Assembly (NCBI GenBank): GCA_001303665.1
Contig: LJUF01000006.1
Location: 1-22,923 of the forward strand
DNA length: 22,923 bases
Source of the DNA: Phycisphaerae bacterium SM23_33
GTDB lineage: Bacteria; Planctomycetota; Phycisphaerae; SM23-33
Reading direction: 5' to 3'
Shown here: one piece after another, positions 7,202-14,570 of the stretch
Numbering within the stretch: the stretch's first letter is position 1
Layout of the letters: each line of letters begins with the position of its first letter
The notes under the pieces: generated by a model
What the model saw: the letters and a program-made list of their open reading frames with translations, nothing else
What the model was told of the DNA's origin: nothing
The model's database searches: none
Made by a program: the position numbers and the translations under genes

Positions 7202-8335
7202 ATGAAAACTGCACCTGCTCTGACCCTGGTGACCATCCTGCTGGCGGGGACGTTTTCCTTTGCCGTCGAGGAGAAGGCGGCCGGGCCGGAGAAGCCCGTG
7301 GCCGAGGTCCAGCCCAGGCACATTGACTTGGCCATCTGCCTGGACACGTCCAACTCGATGGACGGTTTGATCGACTCGGCCAAGCAGAAGCTGTGGGCCA
7401 TCGTCAACGAGCTGGCCACCGCCAGGCCCAGGCCGCTGCTGCGGGTCGGCCTGTACCAGTACGGCAACAATGGCCTCAAGCGCGATGTCGGCTGGGTGCA
7501 GAAGGTCTGCGATCTCACCGACGACCTGGACACGGTGTACGGCAAGCTGTTCGGCCTGACCACCAACGGCGGGACGGAGTACGTCGCCCGGGTGATCCGG
7601 GCGGCCACGGAGGAATTGAGTTGGAACGCCGACAGGGGCACGCTGCGGATCATCTTCGTGGCGGGCAACGAGCCGGCCACCCAGGACCGCGAGTGGAAGC
7701 TCCAGGACATCTGCTCGGCCGCCGCGGGCAAGGGGATCATCGTCAACACCATCTTCTGCGGCCGGGAACAGGAAGGCCGGCGGACCGGCTGGGCCGACGG
7801 CCGCTACGCCTTCATCGACCAGGATCGCGGCACCGTGGCCGTCAACACGCCCTTCGACAAGAGGCTCACCGAGCTGGGGGCCAAGCTCAACACCACCTAC
7901 GTCGCCTACGGCAATGGCGGCGGGGGAGGCCGGGCCAACCAGGCCCTCCAGGACAGCAATGCTCTCAAGGCCGGCGCCCCGGCCGCCGCCGAGCGGGCGG
8001 CGGCCAAGTCCACCCTCTTGTACCGCAACGCCGGCTGGGACCTGGTGGACGCCGTCAGGGACAAGAAGGTGGACCTGGCCAAGCTCAAGGACGAGGAGCT
8101 CCCCGAGCCGATGCGGAAGATGACGCCGGAGCAGCGCAAGGAGTACGTCGAGAAGCAGCTCGCCGAACGAGCGAGGATTCAGAAAGAGATCCAGGACCTC
8201 AACGCCAAGCGGCAGGCCCACGTCAAGGCCGAGATGGAAAAGCAGGGCCTCAGTGAGGCCAAGGCCTTCGACGCCGCCCTCCGCGCCGCCATCCGGGCCC
8301 AGGCCGAGGCCAAGAACTTCACGTTCGAAAAGTAG
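7202..8335 (+). CDS. Secreted von Willebrand factor A domain protein
   Basis: This 377-residue protein has a signal peptide (residues 1-21, LTLVTILLAGTFSFA) and a vWA domain from about residue 38. The metal-ion-dependent adhesion site is intact in DTSNS (residues 48-52), with the threonine in TNGGTEY (121-127). The C-terminal 90 residues are charged and helical, rich in Lys, Glu and Gln, and end KNFTFEK. vWA proteins usually bind protein partners through Mg2+; the partner here is unknown. The location is probably periplasm or surface. AAAGGGAGAAAG precedes the ATG. Part of a second copy of the 3' end, including downstream flank, survives at 10107-10255. Confidence 0.85.
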   Translation: MKTAPALTLVTILLAGTFSFAVEEKAAGPEKPVAEVQPRHIDLAICLDTSNSMDGLIDSAKQKLWAIVNELATARPRPLLRVGLYQYGNNGLKRDVGWVQKVCDLTDDLDTVYGKLFGLTTNGGTEYVARVIRAATEELSWNADRGTLRIIFVAGNEPATQDREWKLQDICSAAAGKGIIVNTIFCGREQEGRRTGWADGRYAFIDQDRGTVAVNTPFDKRLTELGAKLNTTYVAYGNGGGGGRANQALQDSNALKAGAPAAAERAAAKSTLLYRNAGWDLVDAVRDKKVDLAKLKDEELPEPMRKMTPEQRKEYVEKQLAERARIQKEIQDLNAKRQAHVKAEMEKQGLSEAKAFDAALRAAIRAQAEAKNFTFEK

Positions 8336-8355
8336 GGCGGGCCAACCGGCCCGCC
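8336..8355 (+). repeat. GC hairpin right after the vWA stop codon
   Basis: GGCGGGCC (8336-8343) pairs with GGCCCGCC (8348-8355) around AACC. There is no T tract. A near copy, with one mismatch, follows the vWA remnant at 10160, so the hairpin was duplicated with the gene tail. Confidence 0.45.
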
Positions 8356-8433
8356 ATTGGGATGGTGGTTAGCCGCCCGGCATCGCCGCCCGGGGACGCC
8401 AAGCAGCCGACGGCTCGCGCCGTCAAGTCAGAC

Positions 8434-8463
8434 AGCCCCGCGACCTCCGCCGCGGGGCTTTCT
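8434..8463 (+). terminator. Intrinsic terminator downstream of the vWA gene
   Basis: AGCCCCGCG (8434-8442) and CGCGGGGCT (8451-8459) form a perfect 9-bp stem with an 8-nt loop. The stem is followed by TTCT, a short T-rich run. Confidence 0.65.
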
Positions 8464-8535
8464 GTTGCCCGGCGGGCTCGTGCCCGGGCCTCCTCGGGGA
8501 GCCGGCCTCTACGGCGTTGTTTCCGGGCGGCGCGC

Positions 8536-8564
8536 TTGGCCGCGACTGCGCAAGGTCGTATGGC
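8536..8564 (+). promoter_or_regulatory. Candidate promoter of the lipoprotein gene
   Basis: TTGGCC (8536-8541) and TATGGC (8559-8564) are separated by 17 nt, downstream of the vWA terminator and 70 nt before the lipoprotein ATG. Both hexamers are weak matches. Confidence 0.3.
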
Positions 8565-8634
8565 GCTGGCGGACAGCACCCCACTTGGATACATTCGGGC
8601 TCAGATCGCCCAGGTCCTGATAAAGGAACGGCAC

Positions 8635-9921
8635 ATGGGAAACATCGGCTTGATGGCGTTGATGCTGGTTCCCGCGGCGATCTTGCCGCTGGTCTGCGGC
8701 TGCGCCGGGGATGGCGGCGGCCGCTGGCCGCCCACGTTCGTCCGTTCGAGGATCGCCACCACGCTGGGCGGGTACCACTCGACCACCCGGGGCACCATCC
8801 GCCTGGTGTTTCCGCACGGGGGCAAGTGGCTGGTCTTCCGCGGTGACCCCGACACGTACCATTTCTCCGAGGACGGGAAAAGCTGGACCGCCGCGGAAGC
8901 CCCCCAGGCCAGCCGCAGCCACCTCATCCAGGGCAGCACCATCCACACCTTGTACACCGTCCTGGTGGAGCCGGCGCCGAAATGGGTCTTCGGCACCTTC
9001 GTCTGCAAAGGCACCATCTCGGGCAAGACAATCGACTGGCAGCAGCCCAGCAAGCTGGACACCAAGCTCGGCTACTACCCGGACATCCAGCAGGACACGG
9101 AAGGGCGCTTCACCATGACCGGCCGGCACGCGATCTTCGACGAGCAGCGCCAGGTCGTGGGCACGGAGGTGCTGTGGAAGCGAAGCGCCCGGCCGGGGGA
9201 CTTCCTGGAATGGGGTCCGGACGTCCGCTGCATCCTTCACCGCGGCGACTCATCCGTCGGCAGGCACTGGACGAAACTCGGCAGCACGGTGCACGAGAAC
9301 CTGGTGTTGGAGGACGGCAAGAGCTGTGTCTTGGCGATGATGACGGTGGGCGGGGTGGGCAAGCTGTACGCCAACCTCTTCGACGGCCAAAAATGGGGCG
9401 CCGAAGACATCGAGCTGGCCACGGGGATGTCCACCTGGGCCGGCACCGATCGGCGGATGTGCGCCGTGTTCGACGAGCAAGCCAAAGTGATCCACCTGGC
9501 CTACGTGGACGGCGAGGGCTGGCTGTGGTATCGCCGGGCCAAGAGCCCCTACGGGCCGGAGGACTGGTCGAGGCCCGTCCGGCTGCACGACTTCAGGACG
9601 TTCACCGTGGTGTTGAGCCTGGACACGTCACAGCGGCCGGCTCATTTGTATCTGCTGTTCGGGAAGACGCTGTTCCAGGACGGACGCGACCTGCGGAACA
9701 CCTACGGTGCCCTGTACCTTCAGCGCCTGGCCGGGCGAACCTGGTCCCAGCCGGTGCTGGTCAGCGAGCCGGACACCATCGACAACTGGTATCCCAACAT
9801 GAACGCCGACGTGCGGCACGGCCTCGGGATTCTCTACCTGCGTGGGTCGGGCCGCACCCGCGATGGCGAAAAACCCCCGCTGGACATCCTGTTTGCCTCG
9901 ACCGGCCCGCCGGCACGGTAG
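8635..9921 (+). CDS. Putative lipoprotein with BNR-like repeat, function unknown
   Basis: This 428-residue protein starts MGNIGLMALMLVPAAILPLV followed by CGC; Cys23 with Gly before it is a plausible lipidation site. The mature part is rich in Trp, Tyr and beta-strand-like repeats. One stretch, FSEDGKSWT (near residue 80), resembles an Asp-box of sialidase or BNR propellers, and related blocks recur (about WLVFRGDPDTYHF and LHDFRTFTVVLSLD). A beta-propeller fold is likely but the enzyme class is not clear, so I do not call it a sialidase. ATG 8635 is preferred because AAAGGAA lies 7 nt upstream and a signal sequence follows; the longer frame runs through the vWA terminator. Confidence 0.7.
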   Translation: MGNIGLMALMLVPAAILPLVCGCAGDGGGRWPPTFVRSRIATTLGGYHSTTRGTIRLVFPHGGKWLVFRGDPDTYHFSEDGKSWTAAEAPQASRSHLIQGSTIHTLYTVLVEPAPKWVFGTFVCKGTISGKTIDWQQPSKLDTKLGYYPDIQQDTEGRFTMTGRHAIFDEQRQVVGTEVLWKRSARPGDFLEWGPDVRCILHRGDSSVGRHWTKLGSTVHENLVLEDGKSCVLAMMTVGGVGKLYANLFDGQKWGAEDIELATGMSTWAGTDRRMCAVFDEQAKVIHLAYVDGEGWLWYRRAKSPYGPEDWSRPVRLHDFRTFTVVLSLDTSQRPAHLYLLFGKTLFQDGRDLRNTYGALYLQRLAGRTWSQPVLVSEPDTIDNWYPNMNADVRHGLGILYLRGSGRTRDGEKPPLDILFASTGPPAR

Positions 9922-9930
9922 CCGGCGGCC

Positions 9931-9949
9931 CGGGGCCGGGCAGGCCCCG
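9931..9949 (+). terminator. Candidate terminator of the lipoprotein gene
   Basis: CGGGGCC (9931-9937) pairs with GGCCCCG (9943-9949) around GGGCA, followed by the weak T-containing run TGCCTTCT. It lies 10 nt after the stop codon. Confidence 0.4.
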
Positions 9950-9958
9950 TGCCTTCTG

Positions 9959-10118
9959 TCAGACCTTGACTGCGAATCGTTCGCCTTTCTTGACGTCGGC
10001 GAGGAAGGCGGCCAGCGGCCTGGCCATGTTGTCCAGGTCGCGCAGGTCCAGCATCTCCACGGTGGTGTGCATGTAGCGGTTGGGGATGCTCACGATGGCC
10101 GAGGGCACGCCGCCCTCC
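9959..10118 (-). pseudogene. Remnant of an M42 peptidase gene (C-terminal 52 codons)
   Basis: Read on the minus strand, 9959-10118 encodes EGGVPSAIVSIPNRYMHTTV and on to KKGERFAVKV and a TGA stop. It corresponds to residues 303-354 of the intact M42 gene at 13356-14420, including its final metal-binding His in RYMHTT. By eye there are about 8 mismatches in roughly 148 ungapped bases. The last residues differ (FAVKV here, FVVQV in the intact gene) and so do the stop codon and the bases beyond it, so it is a diverged copy, not an assembly duplicate. The N-terminal 302 codons are missing; at 10107-10118 the similarity switches to a vWA gene tail. Confidence 0.8.
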
Positions 10119-10156
10119 GCGTCCAGGCCGAGGCGAAGAACTTCACGTTCGAAAAG
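10107..10156 (+). pseudogene. Remnant of a vWA protein gene (3' end)
   Basis: The plus strand encodes AALRVQAEAKNFTFEK, matching the C-terminus AALRAAIRAQAEAKNFTFEK of the vWA protein at 7202-8335, with a 12-nt internal deletion. The stop codon is gone, replaced by AAG TGG. The similarity continues about 100 nt further into the flank, including the GC hairpin (10160 region) and the segment up to about 10255, which matches 8336-8432. Confidence 0.75.
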
Positions 10157-10706
10157 AAGTGGGGCGGGCCAGCCGGCCCGTCACGGAGACGGTGGTCGCC
10201 CGCCCGGCATCGCCCTCCGGGGACTGCAAGCAAGCGACGGTCCGCGCCGACTTCAGAGGCGGCCTTGACAGTGCCTCGCACGGCCGACTTCGTCACCGGG
10301 GCGGCAGGGACACAGCTCATTGCCCCAACCGTTGCCTTTTCCGGCGGCGGTGCCCCAAGCCCCGGATTGGCCGCAAAAATTGTCTGCCCAAGCTTCTTGG
10401 CGAAGCTGAGCCCCATCTGAAATCTTTGCAGGCTTCCGTGAGCCCCGCGCACAATACCTTCTCGTGTAAGAGCTTGTTGTGCTGTCGAAAGGCCGGCAGA
10501 ATGAGGTATGTTGCCGGGATCCTTCCCGGGTCGGCCCTGCCTGCGTCGTGCCTTATGGGATAGAATATCGCAGCCTGGGCCGCGCCCGCTCGCGCTGGGC
10601 AAGCCGCCGCTTTTATTGACTGTGCCGACGCATCGAAGTGAAGGCGCGGTAATCGCAGGCAAGCATTCTCCAGCGTGACAGGAATCGTTGAGCCCTTGGT
10701 GGGGTA

Positions 10707-13235
10707 ATGCCCATGCCACCGGAGCGAGGGCCGTTCTGGTCTGTCGAGGCTTCCGCGCTGCTGGGGCGGCTCGAGACGTCTTCGCTCGGCCTGCCTGAAG
10801 ATGAGGCCGTCCGCCGCCGGCAGCGCTACGGGCTGAATCTACTGAAGCCCCGCAAACGATCGGGCAAGGTGGCGCTTCTGCTGGGGCAGTTCAAGAGCCC
10901 CATCATCCTGCTTCTGGTCTTCGCAGCCGGCCTGGCCTTCTTTCTGGGCGATGCCGCCGACGCCGCCATCATCTTGACCATCGTCCTGGTCAGCGGCCTG
11001 CTGGGGTTCTGGCAGGAACGCGGGGCGGCCAACGCCATGGAGAGGCTCCTGGCCACGGTGCGAACCAAGGCGCAGGTGCTGCGGGAAGGCACGCCGGCGG
11101 AAATCCCGGTCGAGGAGATTGTCCCCGGAGACGTCGTGGTGCTCTCGGCCGGCAGCAGCGTGCCGGGCGACTGCCGGATCCTGGAATCCAAGGACCTCTT
11201 CGTCGATGAAGCGACGCTCACGGGGGAGACGTATCCGGCCGAGAAGTCGCCGGGTCTGTTGGCCGCGGAAACGCCGCTGGCCGGGCGGAGCAATGCGCTT
11301 TTCATGGGCACGCACGTCATCAGCGGCAGCGCCAAGGCGCTGGTCGTGCTCACCGGCAAGTACACCGAGTTCGGCCAGGTTTCCGAGCACCTGAAGCTCC
11401 GGCCGCCCGAGACCGAGTTTGAGCGCGGGGTCCGGCGGTTCGGCTTCCTGCTCATGGAGGTCACGCTGGTGCTGCTGATCGGCATCTTCGCCATCAACGT
11501 GTGGCTGAAGCGGCCGTTCCTGGATGCGTTCCTGTTTGCCCTGGCACTGGCCGTGGGGCTCACTCCACAGCTGCTGCCGGCCATCATCAGCGTCAACCTC
11601 GCGCACGGGGCCAGGCGCATGGCCCTGTCGAAGGTCATCGTTCGGCGGCTCGCCGCCATCGAGAACTTCGGCAGCATGAATGTGCTCTGCTCGGACAAGA
11701 CCGGCACGCTGACCGAGGGGACGGTGCGGCTGGCTGCCGCGCTTGGCATCGACGGCGACGAAAGCGAGAAGGTGCTGCGCTACGCCTACCTGAATTCGGT
11801 GAATGAGACCGGCTTCGTGAACCCCATCGATGAGGCGATCCGCCGCTACCGTCAGCTCGACGTGGCCGGATACCGCAAGCTGGACGAGGTACCCTACGAC
11901 TTTCTCCGGAGGCGCCTGAGCATCGTCGTTGAGGGCGGCGGCGTTCACCTGATGATCACCAAGGGCGCGTTTGGAAACGTGCTGGCCGCCTGCGCGTCGG
12001 CCGAGACCCCCGACGGATCCATCATCGACGTCGCCACCGCGAGAGATCGCCTTCAGGAGCGATTCAAGCGGCTGAGCGGGCAGGGCTTTCGCATACTGGG
12101 CCTGGCCTGCCGCGACGTCGGGGCGGCCCGTGGCATCACCAAGGACGACGAGGCCGGCATGACGTTCCTGGGTTTCCTGGTCTTTTCCGATCCGCCCAAG
12201 CCCGGCCTGGCCGAGACGATAGACAACCTGAGGCGCCTGGGCGTGTCGCTGAAGATGATCACCGGCGACAATTCCCTGGTAGCCGGCCACGTGGCTCAGG
12301 GTGTGGGCGTGGCCCGCCCCAGGGTCCTTACCGGCGGCGAGCTGCATCAGTTGAGCGATGAGGCACTCCTCAGCCAGGCGGGGCGCGTCGATGTATTCGC
12401 CGAGGTCGAGCCGAACCAGAAGGAGCGGATCATCCGGGCGCTCCAGAAGGCCGGCAACGTGGTGGGCTACATGGGCGACGGCGTCAATGATGCCTCGGCC
12501 CTTCACGTCGCCGACGTGGGCATCTCCGTCGACACCGCCGTGGACGTTGCCAAGGAGGCCGCCGACATCGTGCTGCTGGAAAAGAACCTGGAGGTTGTGG
12601 CGCAAGGGATCGGCGAGGGCCGCAGGACGTTTGCCAATACGCTCAAGTACGTCTTCATGGCCACCAGCGCCAATTTCGGAAACATGTTCAGCATGGCCGG
12701 CGCATCTTTGTTCCTGCGCTTCCTGCCGCTGCTGCCCAAGCAGATCCTCCTGACCAACCTGATGACGGACTTCCCGGAGATGACCATCGCCACCGACAGC
12801 GTGGACGAGCAGCTCATTGAGAAGCCGCGCCGGTGGGACATCCGGTTCATTCGCAGGTTCATGGTCTGGTTCGGCCTGCTCAGCTCGCTCTTCGACTATC
12901 TTACCTTCGGGGTGCTTTTGCTGATTCTCAGGGCGACGCCGGAGCAGTTCCGCACCGGCTGGTTCGTGGAGTCGGTGGTCTCAGCCTGCCTCGTAGTGCT
13001 CGTGGTCCGCAGCCGACGGCCCTTCTTCAGGAGCCGGCCGGGCAGGTATCTCCTGCTGGCCACGTCCGTCGTCGTTGCCGTGACGCTGCTGCTGCCCTAT
13101 ACCCCGGCGGCGAGGGTCTTCGCCTTTGAGCCGCTGCCGGCCCGTTTCCTCCTGGCCGTGGCGGCGATCACCGGCGTCTACGTCCTCGCGGCCGAGATGG
13201 CTAAGCGGCTGTTCTATCGTGGCCTCCGGACGTGA
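10707..13235 (+). CDS. mgtA: Magnesium-transporting P-type ATPase (MgtA/MgtB type)
   Basis: This 842-residue inner-membrane P-type ATPase is of subfamily P3B. The cation-ATPase N-terminal domain is residues 1-60. The actuator motif is TGETYP near 172-177, and the phosphorylation motif DKTGT starts at Asp330. The hinge GDGVND is at 590-595. The M4 stretch ALAVGLTPQLLPAIISVNLA is diagnostic for MgtA/MgtB-type Mg2+ importers. A C-terminal block of helices follows, including LTNLMTDFPEMTIATDSVD. The length is slightly short of the usual 860-900. It would import Mg2+ at the cost of ATP. The first ATG (10707) follows GGTGGGG; a second ATG two codons on is possible. I see no Mg2+-sensing M-box upstream. 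The gene appears to stand alone. Confidence 0.93.
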   Translation: MPMPPERGPFWSVEASALLGRLETSSLGLPEDEAVRRRQRYGLNLLKPRKRSGKVALLLGQFKSPIILLLVFAAGLAFFLGDAADAAIILTIVLVSGLLGFWQERGAANAMERLLATVRTKAQVLREGTPAEIPVEEIVPGDVVVLSAGSSVPGDCRILESKDLFVDEATLTGETYPAEKSPGLLAAETPLAGRSNALFMGTHVISGSAKALVVLTGKYTEFGQVSEHLKLRPPETEFERGVRRFGFLLMEVTLVLLIGIFAINVWLKRPFLDAFLFALALAVGLTPQLLPAIISVNLAHGARRMALSKVIVRRLAAIENFGSMNVLCSDKTGTLTEGTVRLAAALGIDGDESEKVLRYAYLNSVNETGFVNPIDEAIRRYRQLDVAGYRKLDEVPYDFLRRRLSIVVEGGGVHLMITKGAFGNVLAACASAETPDGSIIDVATARDRLQERFKRLSGQGFRILGLACRDVGAARGITKDDEAGMTFLGFLVFSDPPKPGLAETIDNLRRLGVSLKMITGDNSLVAGHVAQGVGVARPRVLTGGELHQLSDEALLSQAGRVDVFAEVEPNQKERIIRALQKAGNVVGYMGDGVNDASALHVADVGISVDTAVDVAKEAADIVLLEKNLEVVAQGIGEGRRTFANTLKYVFMATSANFGNMFSMAGASLFLRFLPLLPKQILLTNLMTDFPEMTIATDSVDEQLIEKPRRWDIRFIRRFMVWFGLLSSLFDYLTFGVLLLILRATPEQFRTGWFVESVVSACLVVLVVRSRRPFFRSRPGRYLLLATSVVVAVTLLLPYTPAARVFAFEPLPARFLLAVAAITGVYVLAAEMAKRLFYRGLRT

Positions 13236-13355
13236 AGAGGGGGGCGGGGCGAAAAGGAGGGAATTCCTGTTTTCCAGGGCGCCCCGATTGACGGGCCCGA
13301 CCGGACCGTGAGGCCCGCTAACCTGACGCTGAGCGGCCGGCCCGGGTGTCCTCGG

Positions 13356-14420
13356 CTAAACCTGTACCACGAATCGTTCGCCTTTCTTGACGTCGGCGAG
13401 GAACGCGGCCAGCAGCCTGGCCGTGTTGTCCAGGTCGCGCAGGTCGAGCATCTCGACGGTGGTGTGCATGTACCGGTTGGGGATGCTCACGATGGCCGAG
13501 GGCACGCCGCCCTCCTTGGTGTAAATGGTCCAGGCGTCGGTCCCGCCGGTGGTCGAAAAGGGCTCCAACTGCACGGCGATCTTCTGGCGCTTGGCGACCT
13601 TCCGCAGCCGCTCGACCAGCACCGGGTGGTTCTCCCGGCCGATGCTGATGGTGGGGCCCTTGCCCATCTTGACCTCGCCGTGCTGCTTGGCCTCCACGCC
13701 GGGGATGTCGGTGGCGTGGGTGACATCGACCACCAGGGCCGCGTGCGGCTTGACGTTGACGACGGTCATCGCCGCCCCGGAAAGCCCCACCTCCTCCTGC
13801 ACCGACGAGCAGGCGTACACGGCGCAGCGTGGCTTGCCGGCGGCCGCCAACCGCAAGGCCTCGATCGCCGTCCAGGTGCCGGCGCGGTTGTCGAAGCCGC
13901 GGGCCACCGCCACGTTCCGGTCGAGCATCTCGAAGTCGTCCACGAAGGTGATCGGGTCGCCCACGGCCACGCGCCGGCGGGCCTCCTTGCCGTCCCGGGC
14001 GCCGATGTCGATGTAGCTCTCGTGCAGCTTGGGGACCTTGGGCTCCTTGCCGCGCTCGCGCAGGTGAATGGCCGGGGCGCCGATGACCCCGCGGACCACG
14101 CCCTTTCCGGTGTGGACGTCCACCCGCTTGCCCCGCACCAGGGCCGGGTCCACCCCGCCGATCTGCTGGAAGTAGATGAAGCCCTTCTCGTCGATGTGCT
14201 TGACCATCAGCCCGATCTCGTCGACGTGCCCGTCGATCATGATCTTGGGGTCGCCGCCCGGGTTGAGCACGGCCACGGCGTTGCCGTAGGCGTCGGTGCG
14301 GACCTCGTCGGCGAACTGGCGGGCGTAGTCGCACCAGATTCTCTGCCCGGCCGACTCGTGCCCGCTGGGCGAGGGGGTGGTCAAGAGTTTCTGAAGGAAC
14401 TCCAGCGACTCTTTGCGCAT
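13356..14420 (-). CDS. M42 family metallopeptidase (glutamyl aminopeptidase/endoglucanase-like)
   Basis: This 354-residue cytoplasmic dinuclear-metal aminopeptidase has all expected ligands in order. His65 and Asp67 are in DGHVDEIG, Asp177 in ARGFDNRAGTW, the general base/ligand pair Glu209-Glu210 in SVQEEVGL, Asp232 in VVDVTHATD and His319 in RYMHTTVE. M42 enzymes assemble as tetrahedral dodecamers and trim peptides; many are annotated as endoglucanase M, a historical misnomer. The ATG at 14420 has GGAG 8 nt upstream and a good promoter at 14458-14487. The gene is convergent with mgtA and divergent from larB. A truncated second copy of its 3' end lies at 9959-10118. Confidence 0.93.
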   Translation of the reverse strand: MRKESLEFLQKLLTTPSPSGHESAGQRIWCDYARQFADEVRTDAYGNAVAVLNPGGDPKIMIDGHVDEIGLMVKHIDEKGFIYFQQIGGVDPALVRGKRVDVHTGKGVVRGVIGAPAIHLRERGKEPKVPKLHESYIDIGARDGKEARRRVAVGDPITFVDDFEMLDRNVAVARGFDNRAGTWTAIEALRLAAAGKPRCAVYACSSVQEEVGLSGAAMTVVNVKPHAALVVDVTHATDIPGVEAKQHGEVKMGKGPTISIGRENHPVLVERLRKVAKRQKIAVQLEPFSTTGGTDAWTIYTKEGGVPSAIVSIPNRYMHTTVEMLDLRDLDNTARLLAAFLADVKKGERFVVQV

Positions 14421-14457
14421 GTCGATTCTCCTGCGAGGCGGCCGAATTGGACGCAAC

Positions 14458-14487
14458 ATCCTACGTCCGCCGGCCGCTGCTTGTCGA
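14458..14487 (-). promoter_or_regulatory. Promoter of the M42 peptidase gene
   Basis: On the minus strand TCGACA (14482-14487) is followed after 18 nt by TAGGAT (14458-14463). Five of six bases match the -35 consensus. The leader would be about 30 nt and contains GGAG before the ATG. Confidence 0.5.
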
Positions 14488-14554
14488 GGCGCAAATACCC
14501 CGCGCCTGGCGGGGCCCGCGGCGCTTTTTCCCCCCTCGCCGGGCGGCAAAACCC

Positions 14555-14560
14555 TATAAT
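14555..14560 (+). promoter_or_regulatory. Perfect -10 box placed 10 nt before the larB ATG
   Basis: TATAAT at 14555-14560 ends 10 nt before ATG 14571, so the transcript should start within a few bases of the start codon. No Shine-Dalgarno sequence is present. I find no good -35 hexamer, which lowers confidence. Confidence 0.5.
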
Positions 14561-14570
14561 ACCCACCGCT

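Larger units (their letters stand above)
9922..10706. other. 785-nt gene-free stretch with gene remnants
   Basis: The left part holds a GC hairpin (9931-9949), the M42-like remnant (9959-10118) and the vWA-like remnant with its flank (10107-10255). From about 10256 to 10706 I find no credible gene; open frames on both strands have no recognisable domain or start signal. The hairpin CCGGGA-TCCT-TCCCGG lies near 10513-10528. The promoter of the downstream mgtA gene must lie in the right part but I cannot pick it with confidence; TAGAAT near 10561 is the best -10 candidate. Confidence 0.5.

Noticed and set aside
9842..10420. 192-codon plus-strand open frame
   Set aside because: It only reads through the lipoprotein 3' end and the vWA remnant. 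The sole recognisable part is the remnant AALRVQAEAKNFTFEK.
10256..10706. Possible Mg2+-sensing M-box riboswitch before mgtA
   Set aside because: I could not find the conserved core elements of an M-box; only a short hairpin is present.
10090..10719. 209-codon minus-strand open frame upstream of mgtA
   Set aside because: No Shine-Dalgarno sequence, no domain, and it runs through the M42/vWA scar; judged noncoding.
10839..12605. 588-codon open frame on the minus strand
   Set aside because: It is antisense to the well-supported MgtA ATPase, with His/Gln/Gly-rich shadow composition and no domain.
13292..13317. Possible bidirectional terminator between mgtA and the M42 gene (CGGGCC with GGCCCG)
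   Set aside because: The stem is only 6 bp with a 14-nt loop and there is no T tract on either strand.
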